Source: Acetobacter ascendens
Lineage (GTDB): Bacteria > Pseudomonadota > Alphaproteobacteria > Acetobacterales > Acetobacteraceae
Direction of reading: 5' to 3'
Assembly: GCF_001766235.1 (NCBI RefSeq)
Contig: NZ_CP015164.1
Coordinates: 1,411,501 to 1,475,500, forward strand
Length of the DNA: 64,000 nt
In this document: positions 1 to 8,983 of the stretch, piece after piece
Layout of the letters: each line of letters opens with the position of its first letter
Numbering within the stretch: the stretch's first letter is position 1
Position numbers and translations under genes: made by a program
Notes under the pieces: model-generated
The model's database searches: none
The model's input: only the letters and a program-made list of their open reading frames with translations
What the model was told of the DNA's origin: nothing

Positions 1-798
1 CAGATCACGCAGTTGCGCAACAGAACCACCAATCTGCAACGCATAGACTTTTTGGCCCTGCGGATCTGTGATGGACCCATCTATATGCGCCATCCCGGCA
101 GGATGACCATTAACGGTAAGGGAAATTCTCAGCTGCATTGGCAACTGGGCAGACATTGGCAACAAAGGCCCTGTTTGCCCTGTAAGCGCTAACTGCCCAA
201 CTCCTTTACGCAGCTTTATGTCAAAGTCAGGTGCGTTACCTGAAAGCCCCTTAACCTTACCCTCGGCAACCTGAAACGCGCCAGAACGATGATGCACTGC
301 ATCATGCCAAGCAACCTGTGCCTGCGTGAGTGATAGATCTGAAACCGTCAGATTCCAGTGCATTTTACCGGAGCTGGAAGACGAAGAGCCACTACTGCTC
401 TGGCGCTCCTGCGGTGTGAAGTGCCAGTCTGCCCGCCCATCTGCCAGCCGTCGCAACTGCATCTGCGGGCTGATAAGGCTGACATCTTCAAACGCAATGC
501 GATGAGAAAACAGTGGCAACAATGCCAGTCGGGCACGCACTTGCCCGATATCCAGCATGTTCACGCCATCTTCCGCCACGCTGGAAAGTTTTACATCCTT
601 TGCTTCCACCCACGGAAAAGGCAGAATCCACACATGCAACTGGCCGATGGTCAGGTGGCGGCCTGTGCTGCTTTCCACTGCATCGGCCAACCGTGTTTTA
701 AGCCAGTCTGCATCCTGCGTGGCAGATACAATCATGGCACCGCCCAGCGCCAGAACAGCGGCCCCCGCCAGCAGGCCGATTTTCCATTTCAGACGCAT
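1..798 (-). CDS. AsmA family protein, N-terminal part (cut by window edge)
   Basis: The N-terminal 266 residues are visible; the rest lies beyond position 1. One membrane anchor (about residues 5-25, rich in Gly/Ala/Leu) is followed by the AsmA-type opening in which the protein runs into the periplasm (DADWLKTRLADAVESSTGRH, then LTIGQLHVWILPFPWVEAKD). AsmA-family proteins are inner-membrane-anchored periplasmic proteins linked to outer-membrane lipid and protein homeostasis (family knowledge). A Ser-rich spacer lies near residue 140. ATG at 798 is 32 bases after the rluC stop, so it is probably the last gene of the rarA-rluC-asmA run. The family is fairly certain; the exact paralogue is not. 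Confidence 0.8.
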   Translation of the reverse strand, partial: MRLKWKIGLLAGAAVLALGGAMIVSATQDADWLKTRLADAVESSTGRHLTIGQLHVWILPFPWVEAKDVKLSSVAEDGVNMLDIGQVRARLALLPLFSHRIAFEDVSLISPQMQLRRLADGRADWHFTPQERQSSSGSSSSSSGKMHWNLTVSDLSLTQAQVAWHDAVHHRSGAFQVAEGKVKGLSGNAPDFDIKLRKGVGQLALTGQTGPLLPMSAQLPMQLRISLTVNGHPAGMAHIDGSITDPQGQKVYALQIGGSVAQLRDL

Positions 799-830
799 GT
801 GCGTTTCTCCTGTTTCAACTTAAACCGTCC

Positions 831-1817
831 TTATCCTTGGCCACCACGGCGTAAGGGTGGCGGGGTAGTGCCCGGCACAAACCCAAGAGTTCGGAAGGTT
901 TCACGCATATGAGGCGGCAATTCGGCACTGACGGTTAAGCGACCACCTGCTGGGTGCGGCATATCCAGCGTACGGGCATGCAGATGCAGCCTATCTGTAA
1001 AGCCAGAAGGATGTGTTGCCGCCCCACCATATTTGGGATCACCCAAAATAGGTGTGCTTAAAGATTCGCAATGCACACGGAGCTGATGCGTACGCCCGGT
1101 AAGCGGTGAAAGCTCCAGCCAAGAGAACTTACGCGCAGCCGAATCCAGCACTTCGTAAACAGAACGTGCAGATTGCGCATCGGCATCCTTACGGTCAGCC
1201 GCCACGGTTATGGAACCGGGACCAGCCCCCAAACGGGCCAATGGCTGATCTATCTCGCCCGAAAGGGGATCAGGCCGCCCGACTACAACAGCCCAGTAAA
1301 TTTTTTTTACGTCTCGACCACGGAAAGAGGCCGCAAGCTTGGCCGCCACACCGGGGGTGCGCGCCAACAGCAGCAAGCCGGAGGTATCTTTATCAATCCG
1401 GTGCACCAGCCGCGGGCGCGGGTCGTCCTCCTCACGCAGGCCATCCAGCATCATATCAATATGCTTGGTAATGCCGGGGCCACCCTGCACAGCAAGCCCT
1501 GCGGGCTTGTTGAGAACAATAACGTGCTTGTCCTGATACACCACCATCTTGCGGATTTCGCGCGCCAGTTTTTCATCCAGCGGGCGGAGCACATCACGCG
1601 CAGGCTTGGCGGCCATGGGTATGGGGGGTACACGCACCGTTTGCCCCGACTCCAACCGGGTGGAGGCTTCTACCCTTTTGCCTTCAACACGAATCTGGCC
1701 CGTGCGGCACAGTTTTTGGAGAGCCCCCTGCGTAAGATGCGGGTAATGGCGGCGAAAATAGCGATCCAGACGAATACCAGCTTCGTCTTCGCTTACGGTA
1801 CGATTGACAACACTCAT
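831..1817 (-). CDS. rluC: RluA-family 23S rRNA pseudouridine synthase (RluC-like)
   Basis: 328 residues. An S4 RNA-binding domain spans roughly residues 12-70. The catalytic domain contains the RluA-family signature HRIDKDTSG at 139-147, with Asp142 as the expected catalytic residue, and the GRTHQLRVH motif near the C-terminus. The family isomerises uridines in rRNA or tRNA; the RLVHRIDKDTSGLLLLA context resembles RluC (positions 955/2504/2580 of 23S rRNA in E. coli), but RluD or RluA activity cannot be excluded. The C-terminus ends in a Pro/Arg/Gly-rich tail. The start ATG lies 16 bases after the rarA stop, suggesting co-transcription. Confidence 0.88.
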   Translation of the reverse strand: MSVVNRTVSEDEAGIRLDRYFRRHYPHLTQGALQKLCRTGQIRVEGKRVEASTRLESGQTVRVPPIPMAAKPARDVLRPLDEKLAREIRKMVVYQDKHVIVLNKPAGLAVQGGPGITKHIDMMLDGLREEDDPRPRLVHRIDKDTSGLLLLARTPGVAAKLAASFRGRDVKKIYWAVVVGRPDPLSGEIDQPLARLGAGPGSITVAADRKDADAQSARSVYEVLDSAARKFSWLELSPLTGRTHQLRVHCESLSTPILGDPKYGGAATHPSGFTDRLHLHARTLDMPHPAGGRLTVSAELPPHMRETFRTLGFVPGTTPPPLRRGGQG

Positions 1818-1833
1818 GCGCCGATATTCACGA

Positions 1834-3195
1834 CTAACGCCGATCCCGCAAGCGGGACCATGTTTCTAGCCTGTGACGAACCTCCCGTTCATAGCCTCTG
1901 CCCGTTGGATTATAGAAGTTCTGCCGCTTCATGCCGTCGGGAAAATAATTCTGCCCAGAAAAGCCTTCTTCCGCATCATGATCATACTGGTAGCCCTTAC
2001 CGTAACCGATATCCTGCATCAGCTTGGTGGGGGCGTTTAGAATATGTGCTGGTGGAATCAGGCTGCCTGTAGCTTTGGCAGCGCGGCGGGCTGCGCCATA
2101 GGCTTTATAAACCGCGTTGGATTTTGGGGCGGTAGCCAGATGCACCACCAGTTGTGCCAAGGCCAACTCGCCCTCCGGCGAACCCAAACGCTCATATGTT
2201 TCCCACGCGGCCACGGCCAATGGCAGGGCGTGCGGGTCTGCCATACCAACATCTTCTGCGGCAAAGCGTGTCATACGGCGGGCCAGATAACGTGGATCTT
2301 CCCCACCTTCCAGCATACGGGCAAACCAGTAAAGGGCGGCATCCGGGTCTGATCCGCGCATGGATTTATGCAGAGCTGAAATCAGGTTGTAATGCTCTTC
2401 CCTATCGCGATCATACAAAATGGCGCGTTTTGCCAACAGGCGGGAAAGAGCCTGCGCATCCAGTGGCTTTTCTGTTTTCAGGCTTAAAAGCTGCTCCACC
2501 ATGTTCAGCAGATAGCGACCATCACCATCTGCCATGGCGCGAAGGGTCACACGTCCATCTTCCGTCAGTGGTAAGGGCCTGCCGGTTTCTTCCTCCGCCC
2601 TTACCAGAAGCGCTTCACAAGCTGGGTCATCCAACCGGTTGAGAACCATAACCTGACAGCGTGAAAGCAAAGCCGAGTTGAGCGCAAAAGAAGGATTCTC
2701 GGTTGTGGCACCAACCAGCACAACAGTGCCATCTTCTACAACCGGCAAAAAGCCATCCTGCTGCGCGCGGTTGAAGCGATGGATTTCATCTACAAACAGC
2801 AGCGTGCCGCCACCCACTTCCGCCTGCCTGCGCGCGTTCTCGAAGGCTTTTTTCAGATCCGCCACGCCAGAAAACACAGCAGAAAGCTGCACAAACTTTA
2901 GCCCGGCAGCCTGCGCCAAAAGGCGGGCGATAGTGGTTTTACCAACACCCGGCCCTCCCCACAGAATTAAACTGGCAAGAGAACCACGTTCCAGCATGCG
3001 TGTGAGCGCACCCTCTGGCCCCAGCAGATGCGCCTGCCCTACCACATCTTCCAACCGCTGCGGGCGCAAACGGTCTGCCAACGGCTGCATGGGCGCTGGC
3101 TTTTTACGTGCGTCCGCATTTCTTCCCTGCGGCTGCTCGGGAGGAAGCCCAAAAAGATCATCACCCATTATCGGGGGTTCACGCTCTGCGGCCAT
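1834..3195 (-). CDS. rarA: Replication-associated recombination protein A (RarA/MgsA)
   Basis: 453-residue AAA+ ATPase, normal length for the family. Walker A is GGPGVGKT at 80-87 and Walker B is LLFVDEIHRF near 132-141, followed by a sensor-1 region (VGATTENPSF) and the C-terminal MgsA/RarA oligomerisation part (PPAHILNAPTKLMQDIGYGKGYQYDHD). RarA acts at stalled replication forks and interacts with SSB (family knowledge). The N-terminus DDLFGLPP is typical. An inner ATG nine codons downstream (MGDDLFG) could also be the start; 3195 is kept because AGGC precedes it. It is followed closely by rluC. Confidence 0.93.
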   Translation of the reverse strand: MAAEREPPIMGDDLFGLPPEQPQGRNADARKKPAPMQPLADRLRPQRLEDVVGQAHLLGPEGALTRMLERGSLASLILWGGPGVGKTTIARLLAQAAGLKFVQLSAVFSGVADLKKAFENARRQAEVGGGTLLFVDEIHRFNRAQQDGFLPVVEDGTVVLVGATTENPSFALNSALLSRCQVMVLNRLDDPACEALLVRAEEETGRPLPLTEDGRVTLRAMADGDGRYLLNMVEQLLSLKTEKPLDAQALSRLLAKRAILYDRDREEHYNLISALHKSMRGSDPDAALYWFARMLEGGEDPRYLARRMTRFAAEDVGMADPHALPLAVAAWETYERLGSPEGELALAQLVVHLATAPKSNAVYKAYGAARRAAKATGSLIPPAHILNAPTKLMQDIGYGKGYQYDHDAEEGFSGQNYFPDGMKRQNFYNPTGRGYEREVRHRLETWSRLRDRR

Positions 3196-3252
3196 AGCCT
3201 GCGTGCCTCACTTCAATCTGTCTCAATCTGTGTGAATATATCGGCCTGCACG

Positions 3253-3287
3253 GCAGCTTTTTCCAGAAGAAGCACGGAAAAAGCTGC
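3253..3287. terminator. Strong hairpin between lolA and rarA
   Basis: A perfect 12-bp inverted repeat (3253-3264 with 3276-3287, 11-base loop) lies just past the lolA stop. The T-run is inside the stem rather than after it, so it is not a textbook intrinsic terminator in either direction. It could stabilise the lolA mRNA 3' end, attenuate read-through into rarA, or terminate weakly. Confidence 0.5.
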
Positions 3288-3299
3288 TTTCAACACAGT

Positions 3300-3968
3300 T
3301 TAGTTGTCCTCGGCAGGCAGGACGAAAGTGCTTGCCGGAATGTCTGCGCCCGCATGCACATCAAACAAGGTTACGCGGGTTTCGCGCCCCTGCGCGTCCA
3401 GCACACTCCATGACCGCAGAGCAACTGGTGTTTCATAAAAAACCAGTGTCAGGCTGCCATCACCGGGGGAGGATGTGCGCACAAGTGTGACCTGCACCAA
3501 CCCGTTATCATGCTGAAAACCCGTAACTGTTACATCATCTGTCAGACTAACATGGGGACGCAGCAAAAGGCCCAACGGCGTGCGCTCAATAGGAATAACC
3601 GTGGTTTGGTCTAGCTGATTATCCCGGAACACAACCTTGCCTCCGTTGGCTACCAAAAGCAGCGGTGAAGGCGGATCATACGCCAGACGCATCTGGCCGG
3701 GGCGCTTCATCCACACGGTGCCAGTTGTGCGCTTTCCTTCTGCGTCAAGCTGCTGAATACGGGCCTGAAAGGTTTTGGACTGGTTAAGCGCCTGCTCAAT
3801 CCGCTTCAGCCATACTTTATCGGATGCAGAAAGCGCCACAGCAGCCGGTGCGGAAGAAGATGCCACGGGAATAGGCGTTTCACCGGCATCGTCCTGTGCA
3901 TAAGCCTGGCTGCCAGCCAGAACCAACCCCATAGCCGCTGGAAGAACAGCCCGGAAAATGGATTTCAT
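3300..3968 (-). CDS. lolA: Outer-membrane lipoprotein carrier protein LolA
   Basis: LolA is the periplasmic chaperone that receives lipoproteins from LolCDE and hands them to the outer membrane. The chosen start (ATG at 3968) gives 222 residues beginning with a signal peptide (MKSIFRAV, hydrophobic core, then AQAYA-type cleavage before QDDAGE). The mature part has the LolA pattern: QSKTFQARIQQLDAEG, GTVWMKRPGQMRLAYDPP, and the paired beta-strands around VFRDNQLDQTT. An upstream ATG at 3995 would add nine residues before the signal peptide, which is less likely; AAAGAAA sits about 9 bases before the chosen start. A strong hairpin follows the stop. Confidence 0.85.
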   Translation of the reverse strand: MKSIFRAVLPAAMGLVLAGSQAYAQDDAGETPIPVASSSAPAAVALSASDKVWLKRIEQALNQSKTFQARIQQLDAEGKRTTGTVWMKRPGQMRLAYDPPSPLLLVANGGKVVFRDNQLDQTTVIPIERTPLGLLLRPHVSLTDDVTVTGFQHDNGLVQVTLVRTSSPGDGSLTLVFYETPVALRSWSVLDAQGRETRVTLFDVHAGADIPASTFVLPAEDN

Positions 3969-4001
3969 GAACGTGGTTTCTTTCATCTGAAGCATGCAGG
4001 C

Positions 4002-4919
4002 TTATACAGCTATCAACCCGGCAACCAGCGCCAGCGCTACGGCCAAGCCAATTTCTCGATTAGCCCGAAATTGGGCCAGACACAAAGCGGGGCTTGTGGG
4101 GTCTACCTTACGAGCCTGCTGCCACAACAATATGGCAGGCAACACCAAAGCCACCCAGAACAACGGGCCAGCACCTGCAAAAACAGCCGCCACAGCCAGC
4201 AAAACAAGCATCAGCCCGTAACAGGTGCCAATAAACCCACGCGCCCGCCCCACCATAAGGCGAGATGTGGATTTCACACCAATACGGGCATCATCTTCCA
4301 TATCCTGAAAGCCGTAAATGGTATCAAACCCCAGTTGCCATACAATGGTTGCCGCATACAAAGCCGCCTGCGCCCAAGATAAATGTCCGGCAGCCGCCGC
4401 ATACCCCATGGGCGCGCCAAACCCGAAGGTAAACCCCATGACAAGCTGGGGCCACCATGTAAACCGCTTGGCCAATGGGTAAAGCGCCACCAACAGCAGG
4501 GATGACACACCCAAAACCCATGAAAGGCTATTTAACTGCACCAGAACAGCCAAGCCAGCTAGCAGAAGCAGCACCAAAAACAGTGTGGCCTGCTTCATGC
4601 TTAACGCGCCAGATGCTAGTGGCCGCCCAGCCGTGCGCGCCACCTGCCGGTCTATGTCCCTGTCCCACATATCATTCACAACGCAGCCTGCGGCACGCAT
4701 AACAAGGCTACCAATACCAAACAGCACAATCAGCCGAATACGCTCTGAAGTAGCAACTCCTTGAGGCAGCAAAATACCCCATATGCCCGGCAGCCATAAA
4801 AGCCACGTGCCTATGGGCCTATCTAACCGCGCAAGCAAAGCATAGGCCTGCAATGCCGGAGGCAGATGGTCAATCCACCCTGTAATGCGGATATCTGTAT
4901 GGCTGGAAGAAACTGACAC
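4002..4919 (-). CDS. ubiA: 4-hydroxybenzoate octaprenyltransferase UbiA
   Basis: 305 residues with about eight or nine membrane helices. It attaches the polyprenyl chain to 4-hydroxybenzoate in ubiquinone synthesis, in the inner membrane. The first Asp-rich, Mg-prenyl diphosphate motif is NDMWDRDIDRQV at 82-93 (followed by ARTAGRPL) and the second is around YGFQDMEDDARIGVKS near residue 205. The start codon is GTG at 4919; no ATG is available nearby in frame. It ends 33 bases before the lolA start chosen here and may share a transcript with it. It is divergent from rsmE. Confidence 0.93.
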   Translation of the reverse strand: MSVSSSHTDIRITGWIDHLPPALQAYALLARLDRPIGTWLLWLPGIWGILLPQGVATSERIRLIVLFGIGSLVMRAAGCVVNDMWDRDIDRQVARTAGRPLASGALSMKQATLFLVLLLLAGLAVLVQLNSLSWVLGVSSLLLVALYPLAKRFTWWPQLVMGFTFGFGAPMGYAAAAGHLSWAQAALYAATIVWQLGFDTIYGFQDMEDDARIGVKSTSRLMVGRARGFIGTCYGLMLVLLAVAAVFAGAGPLFWVALVLPAILLWQQARKVDPTSPALCLAQFRANREIGLAVALALVAGLIAV

Positions 4920-5027
4920 GGCTGTTCACGTATCCTGTTCAGAAAGGCATATGGTGTTAAGGGCTGGTGTTCTATGCCACAAAGCTGAAACCACTTACAC
5001 CTTTCAGCTCAGACAGACCCGGTAACC

Positions 5028-5801
5028 ATGGTTGTAACAGATGCCACTGCGCACCTTCCGCGCCTTTATAATGCTCCAGAAATACTGGGGGACGCTCAAA
5101 CAGGCCTAACGCTACAAATTGCGCCAGATCAGGCCCGCTATCTGGGCACTGTGCTGCGCAAAAAAGCCGGAGACCACGTACGTATCTTCAATGCAGAAAG
5201 TGGGGAGTGGCTGGCACGCATTACGGAAATCCGGAAGGATAAAGGCTTTTTTGAGCTGGAACGCCAGCTCCGCCCCCCCACGCAGCAACCTGCCTTGATT
5301 TTGGCCTTTGCCTTGCTCAAGCGCGATGCCACAGATCTGGTTTTACGTATGGGCACAGAACTGGGTGTTACGCACTTTGTGCCCCTTATAACCGAACGCA
5401 CCAATACACACCGCATCAACCCAGACCGTCTGCACGCCATTGCCACTGAAGCCACAGAGCAATGTGAGCGCTTTGATGTGCCAGAAATAGAGTCTCCGCG
5501 GTCATTCACAGATTTTCTGGCAAGCTGGCCGCAAGAACATCGGCTGTTTGCCGCCGTAGAGCGTGGAGAGAACCGGGCAATACATACCCCCACCTTGCTG
5601 CCCAATGCGCATGCAGGTGATGGTTTTTTGGTTGGCCCTGAAGGTGGCCTAAGTGATAGGGAATGCCAGATGATGCTAAAATATTCTTGCATCACCCCAA
5701 TATCCTTAGGCCCATTGGTGCTGCGGGCTGATACAGCCGTGGCTGCCGGGCTTGCTCTTCTCGGCTGCGGCTTGCGTTCGGCTGCTGTTTTGTCACAATA
5801 A
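5028..5801 (+). CDS. rsmE: 16S rRNA m3U1498 methyltransferase RsmE
   Basis: 257 residues, the usual length. The C-terminal SPOUT knot is recognisable from FLVGPEGGLSDRE and the SAM-binding segment SLGPLVLRADTAV followed by AAGLALL; the N-terminal PUA-like part includes HVRIFNAESGEWLARI. RsmE methylates N3 of U1498 in the 30S decoding centre. ATG at 5028 is preceded by an upstream region shared with the divergent ubiA. It is followed by gshA after 68 bases, on the same strand. Confidence 0.92.
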   Translation: MVVTDATAHLPRLYNAPEILGDAQTGLTLQIAPDQARYLGTVLRKKAGDHVRIFNAESGEWLARITEIRKDKGFFELERQLRPPTQQPALILAFALLKRDATDLVLRMGTELGVTHFVPLITERTNTHRINPDRLHAIATEATEQCERFDVPEIESPRSFTDFLASWPQEHRLFAAVERGENRAIHTPTLLPNAHAGDGFLVGPEGGLSDRECQMMLKYSCITPISLGPLVLRADTAVAAGLALLGCGLRSAAVLSQ

Positions 5802-5869
5802 CGCTTCATATCTTCGCTTTGCTGGCGCAGAGTGCGATTTCTCTGTTTTTCAAGGATCTGTGATACCCC

Positions 5870-7279
5870 ATGTCCAACCCCGGCGCATCAGATGAAACCC
5901 CTGCCCGCACCGTTGCACAGCTGGCCGAAGTGCTTGCGCAGGGATGCAAGCCGCGTGCCGCATGGCGGATTGGCACGGAACACGAAAAATTCGGCTTTCT
6001 GCGCCCAGAAGCCGTAAAGGAAGGGCAGAAAGCCTATTCTGCCCCACTTTATGCCCCCAATGGCATTGAAGCCCTGCTCAAAGGTCTGCAGAAGTTTGAG
6101 CCAGATGATTGGACATCTGTTCTCGACAATAACAACATCATCGGCCTGAAGGGGCGTGGCGATGCCGCTGGTGCCGCTATCTCCCTTGAGCCTGCTGGGC
6201 AGTTTGAACTTTCTGGCGCCCCTTTGCGCACCCTGCACGAAACAGCAGAAGAACTGACAGCGCATTTTGATGCCGTGCGCCCGATTGCGCGTGAACTGGG
6301 GCTGGGCTTTGCACCTTTGGGCTTTCACCCCACGGCCACGCGGGCAGAACTACCGTGGATGCCCAAATCCCGCTACGCCATTATGCGCGAATACATGCCC
6401 AAAGTTGGCTCAATGGGCTTGGACATGATGCAGCGTACCTGCACCGTGCAGGTTAATCTGGATTTTGGGTCTGAGCAGGACATGGTGCGCAAAATGCGTG
6501 TTTCCATGGCGCTGCAACCTGTAGCCACAGCCCTGTTTGCCAATTCTCCTTTTGTGGAAGGCAAGCCCAACAACATCCTCTCCAACCGCGCACAGGTTTG
6601 GACAGATACGGATAACGCACGTTCTGGCATGCCTGCTTGTGTGTTTGAAGATGACTTCAGCTTTGAACGCTACGTGGAATGGGTGCTGGATGTGCCCATG
6701 TATTTCATTATGCGTGATGGCAAAATGCGCAATGTGGCCGGCCGCTCCTTCCGCGCATGGATGAATGGTGAACGGCAGGACGGGCTGGAAGATGTAACCC
6801 CCACCATTGGGGATTTTGAAGACCATATTACAACAGCCTTCCCCGATGTGCGGCTCAAGCAATTTTTGGAAATGCGCGGCGCAGATGCAGGCTCACCAGA
6901 AATGATGCTGGCTCTTTCCACTTTGTGGACGGGTGTTTTGTATGATGATGCTGCGCTAGAATCCGCTTGGGGACTCGTAAAATCCCACCCTTGGGAAGAC
7001 TACGTAAAGCTGCGCGAGATTGTGCCACTTATGGGGCTGGATACGCCTTGGGGTGAAGGCACTGTGCGCGATCTGGCCGCACAGATGATTGCCATTGCCA
7101 TGGACGGCCTACAGGGCCGGGACATGACGGATGAAAGCGGACAGACAGAATGGGTTTATCTTGCCCCCCTCACCTCTTTGGTGGCAGGCGCACCCACACA
7201 GGCTGAACGTTGGCTGGAACGTTATTATGGCGCGTGGATGGGGGATGTCAGCCGCATCTTCCTTGAAGCGGAAGTCTGA
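5870..7279 (+). CDS. gshA: Glutamate-cysteine ligase, plant/alphaproteobacterial type
   Basis: 469 residues. It makes gamma-glutamylcysteine, the first step of glutathione synthesis. The sequence follows the plant-type (GCS2-like) family: RIGTEHEKFGF near 32-42, ISLEPAGQFELSGAPLRTLH, YMPKVGSMGLDMMQRTCTVQ and NSPFVEGKPN. SD-like CAAGGA sits about 11 bases upstream of ATG 5870. A strong bidirectional terminator begins some 25 bases after the stop. No gshB is visible in the window. Confidence 0.93.
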   Translation: MSNPGASDETPARTVAQLAEVLAQGCKPRAAWRIGTEHEKFGFLRPEAVKEGQKAYSAPLYAPNGIEALLKGLQKFEPDDWTSVLDNNNIIGLKGRGDAAGAAISLEPAGQFELSGAPLRTLHETAEELTAHFDAVRPIARELGLGFAPLGFHPTATRAELPWMPKSRYAIMREYMPKVGSMGLDMMQRTCTVQVNLDFGSEQDMVRKMRVSMALQPVATALFANSPFVEGKPNNILSNRAQVWTDTDNARSGMPACVFEDDFSFERYVEWVLDVPMYFIMRDGKMRNVAGRSFRAWMNGERQDGLEDVTPTIGDFEDHITTAFPDVRLKQFLEMRGADAGSPEMMLALSTLWTGVLYDDAALESAWGLVKSHPWEDYVKLREIVPLMGLDTPWGEGTVRDLAAQMIAIAMDGLQGRDMTDESGQTEWVYLAPLTSLVAGAPTQAERWLERYYGAWMGDVSRIFLEAEV

Positions 7280-7302
7280 ACAACCGCACATAATGCGACC
7301 AA

Positions 7303-7332
7303 TAAAAAAAGCAGCCTCAGGCTGCTTTTTTT
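7303..7332. terminator. Bidirectional intrinsic terminator (gshA / MFS gene)
   Basis: The stem AGCAGCC...GGCTGCT is flanked by seven A on the left and seven T on the right, so it can end transcription from both sides. The stop codon and last codons (Lys-Lys-Ala-Ala) of the convergent MFS gene lie inside the hairpin. Confidence 0.9.
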
Positions 7333-8708
7333 GTATTCAGAAACAAACGGCTTGCACTTAGCGTGGCAGCAAACAGCGCCACGCATCCGGCCATAAGCAA
7401 GCACTTTTGTGTGGCCCCTTGTGCAAACCACGTAAAAAAGGCCGCAACCCCCATAGCCCCCAAAGTCTGCCCAGCTTGGCGTGCAACCTGCACCATGCCA
7501 CTGGCACCACCAGCCCGTGTATGAGGCGCAGCCACCATCATGGCCCGATTATTAGGGGGCTGAAAAAAACCAAACCCCCAACCCGCTACGCCTGTGCGCC
7601 ATGCAATATCCCACACAGAAGGATGAGCAGGCAGAAGCCACAGCAAAAAGAAACCCAGTGCCGTTGTGCTCAACCCAATGGAAGACAGCACACCTGCAGA
7701 AACCTTATCTGCCACGCGCCGGATCAATGGCGCTGCACACATAATACCCAACGGCCACGGCGTAATAAGCAAACCCGTGGCGGCCGAACTAAGGCCAAGA
7801 GTGTTGTGCAACGTAAACGGCATAGAAATGATGTAAAAATTAGAGGCCACAAAGCCACAGAACCCGGTGATAAAGGCCACTGCGAATTCTGGATTTTTCA
7901 GCAGATCAACAGGCAAAATGGGCTGAGGAGCTTCTGCCTCACGCCGCACCAGCAGCACTCCGGCGGCAAGCCCTGCCAACAGTAATGCACAAGAAATGGC
8001 TGTATTTTGGGAATGTGCCAGCCCATCTCCCCCCATTACGGAGGCCCCAAAAGCCAGCATGCACAATATACTGCCTGTAATATCCAACGAGCCAGAAGTG
8101 CGTGGCACTTTAGGTAACGCATAAAAGGCCATGCCCAGAGCCAAAGCCCCAAATGGCAGGTTAATCCAGAACAGCCACGGCCAAGACCCTATGGTGAGAA
8201 TAGCCGCAGCAGCCGTTGGCCCCAAGGCCACCCCAAGCGCCACCACAACACCATTGAGAGCAATACCGCGCCCAATTTCTGCATGAGGGTAAATAAACTG
8301 CACCAGCGCGATATTCACACTCATAATGCAGGCGCCGCCAATACCCTGCAACACACGCGCACCTGCCAAAATAGGCAAGCTGGTGGCCGTGGCGCAGAAC
8401 AGGGATGACACCATGAAAATGATGATTCCAACCTGACAAAGCCGGGCAAACCCCACCCGGCTACCCAACGCTGCCAGCGGTAGCAGAGAAACCAGACTGG
8501 CCATCTGATAGGCATTTACAACCCAGATGGACGAAGATGAGGAAGCGTTTAAATCCCGCGCAATATCGGGCAGCGCAACGTTTGCAATGGCGTAATCCAG
8601 CAATGCCAGAAAAACAGAAAGCGCCACAGCCAGCATGGCCATATTGCGGGCCGCTCCATGAAGCCCATCCACCACGGGTGCAGACTGAGAAGTGGGGAGC
8701 TGTGTCAT
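7317..8708 (-). CDS. MFS drug/metabolite exporter, DHA2 (EmrB/QacA-like) family
   Basis: 463 residues with about 13-14 hydrophobic segments. The first helix pair carries the family pattern LDYAIANVALPDIARDL, followed by WVVNAYQMASLVSLLPLAAL and the motif-A-like GSRVGFARLCQVG. Motif C-like ARVLQGIGGACIMSVNIALV is present. Members export drugs, dyes or organic acids by proton antiport (family knowledge); the substrate cannot be read from sequence. ATG at 8708. No adjacent membrane-fusion (EmrA-like) partner or regulator is visible. Its 3' end overlaps the terminator shared with gshA. Confidence 0.88.
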   Translation of the reverse strand: MTQLPTSQSAPVVDGLHGAARNMAMLAVALSVFLALLDYAIANVALPDIARDLNASSSSSIWVVNAYQMASLVSLLPLAALGSRVGFARLCQVGIIIFMVSSLFCATATSLPILAGARVLQGIGGACIMSVNIALVQFIYPHAEIGRGIALNGVVVALGVALGPTAAAAILTIGSWPWLFWINLPFGALALGMAFYALPKVPRTSGSLDITGSILCMLAFGASVMGGDGLAHSQNTAISCALLLAGLAAGVLLVRREAEAPQPILPVDLLKNPEFAVAFITGFCGFVASNFYIISMPFTLHNTLGLSSAATGLLITPWPLGIMCAAPLIRRVADKVSAGVLSSIGLSTTALGFFLLWLLPAHPSVWDIAWRTGVAGWGFGFFQPPNNRAMMVAAPHTRAGGASGMVQVARQAGQTLGAMGVAAFFTWFAQGATQKCLLMAGCVALFAATLSASRLFLNTKKAA

Positions 8709-8983
8709 GGAGCAAAACGTCCTTCTGTCTGCAAAGCGTTACATGCCTGCTTTTTCTGGAAATCCAGAACGCACACAGGCCTGTTTCTGCCACCCACCTT
8801 GCACAGCCAATGTATGGGCCGTAACCGCGCACGCCAATTTATACGCCATAGGCAAAACAATATGGGCACTACCTGATGCAGTGCCCACACAAAAAACCTA
8901 TGCTCATCTCCTTTACCGCCAGAGCACCCCTGTCATCACTGGCAATAGTGCTCTGGGAGGAAGACGAAACCGCACTTACCAGA

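Noticed and set aside
358-912. Plus-strand frame near the left edge
   Set aside because: Antisense to the AsmA-like gene, whose frame and signal-anchor are convincing.
1173-2072. Long plus-strand open frame across rluC and rarA
   Set aside because: Antisense shadow of two clearly coding minus-strand genes, with unnatural composition.
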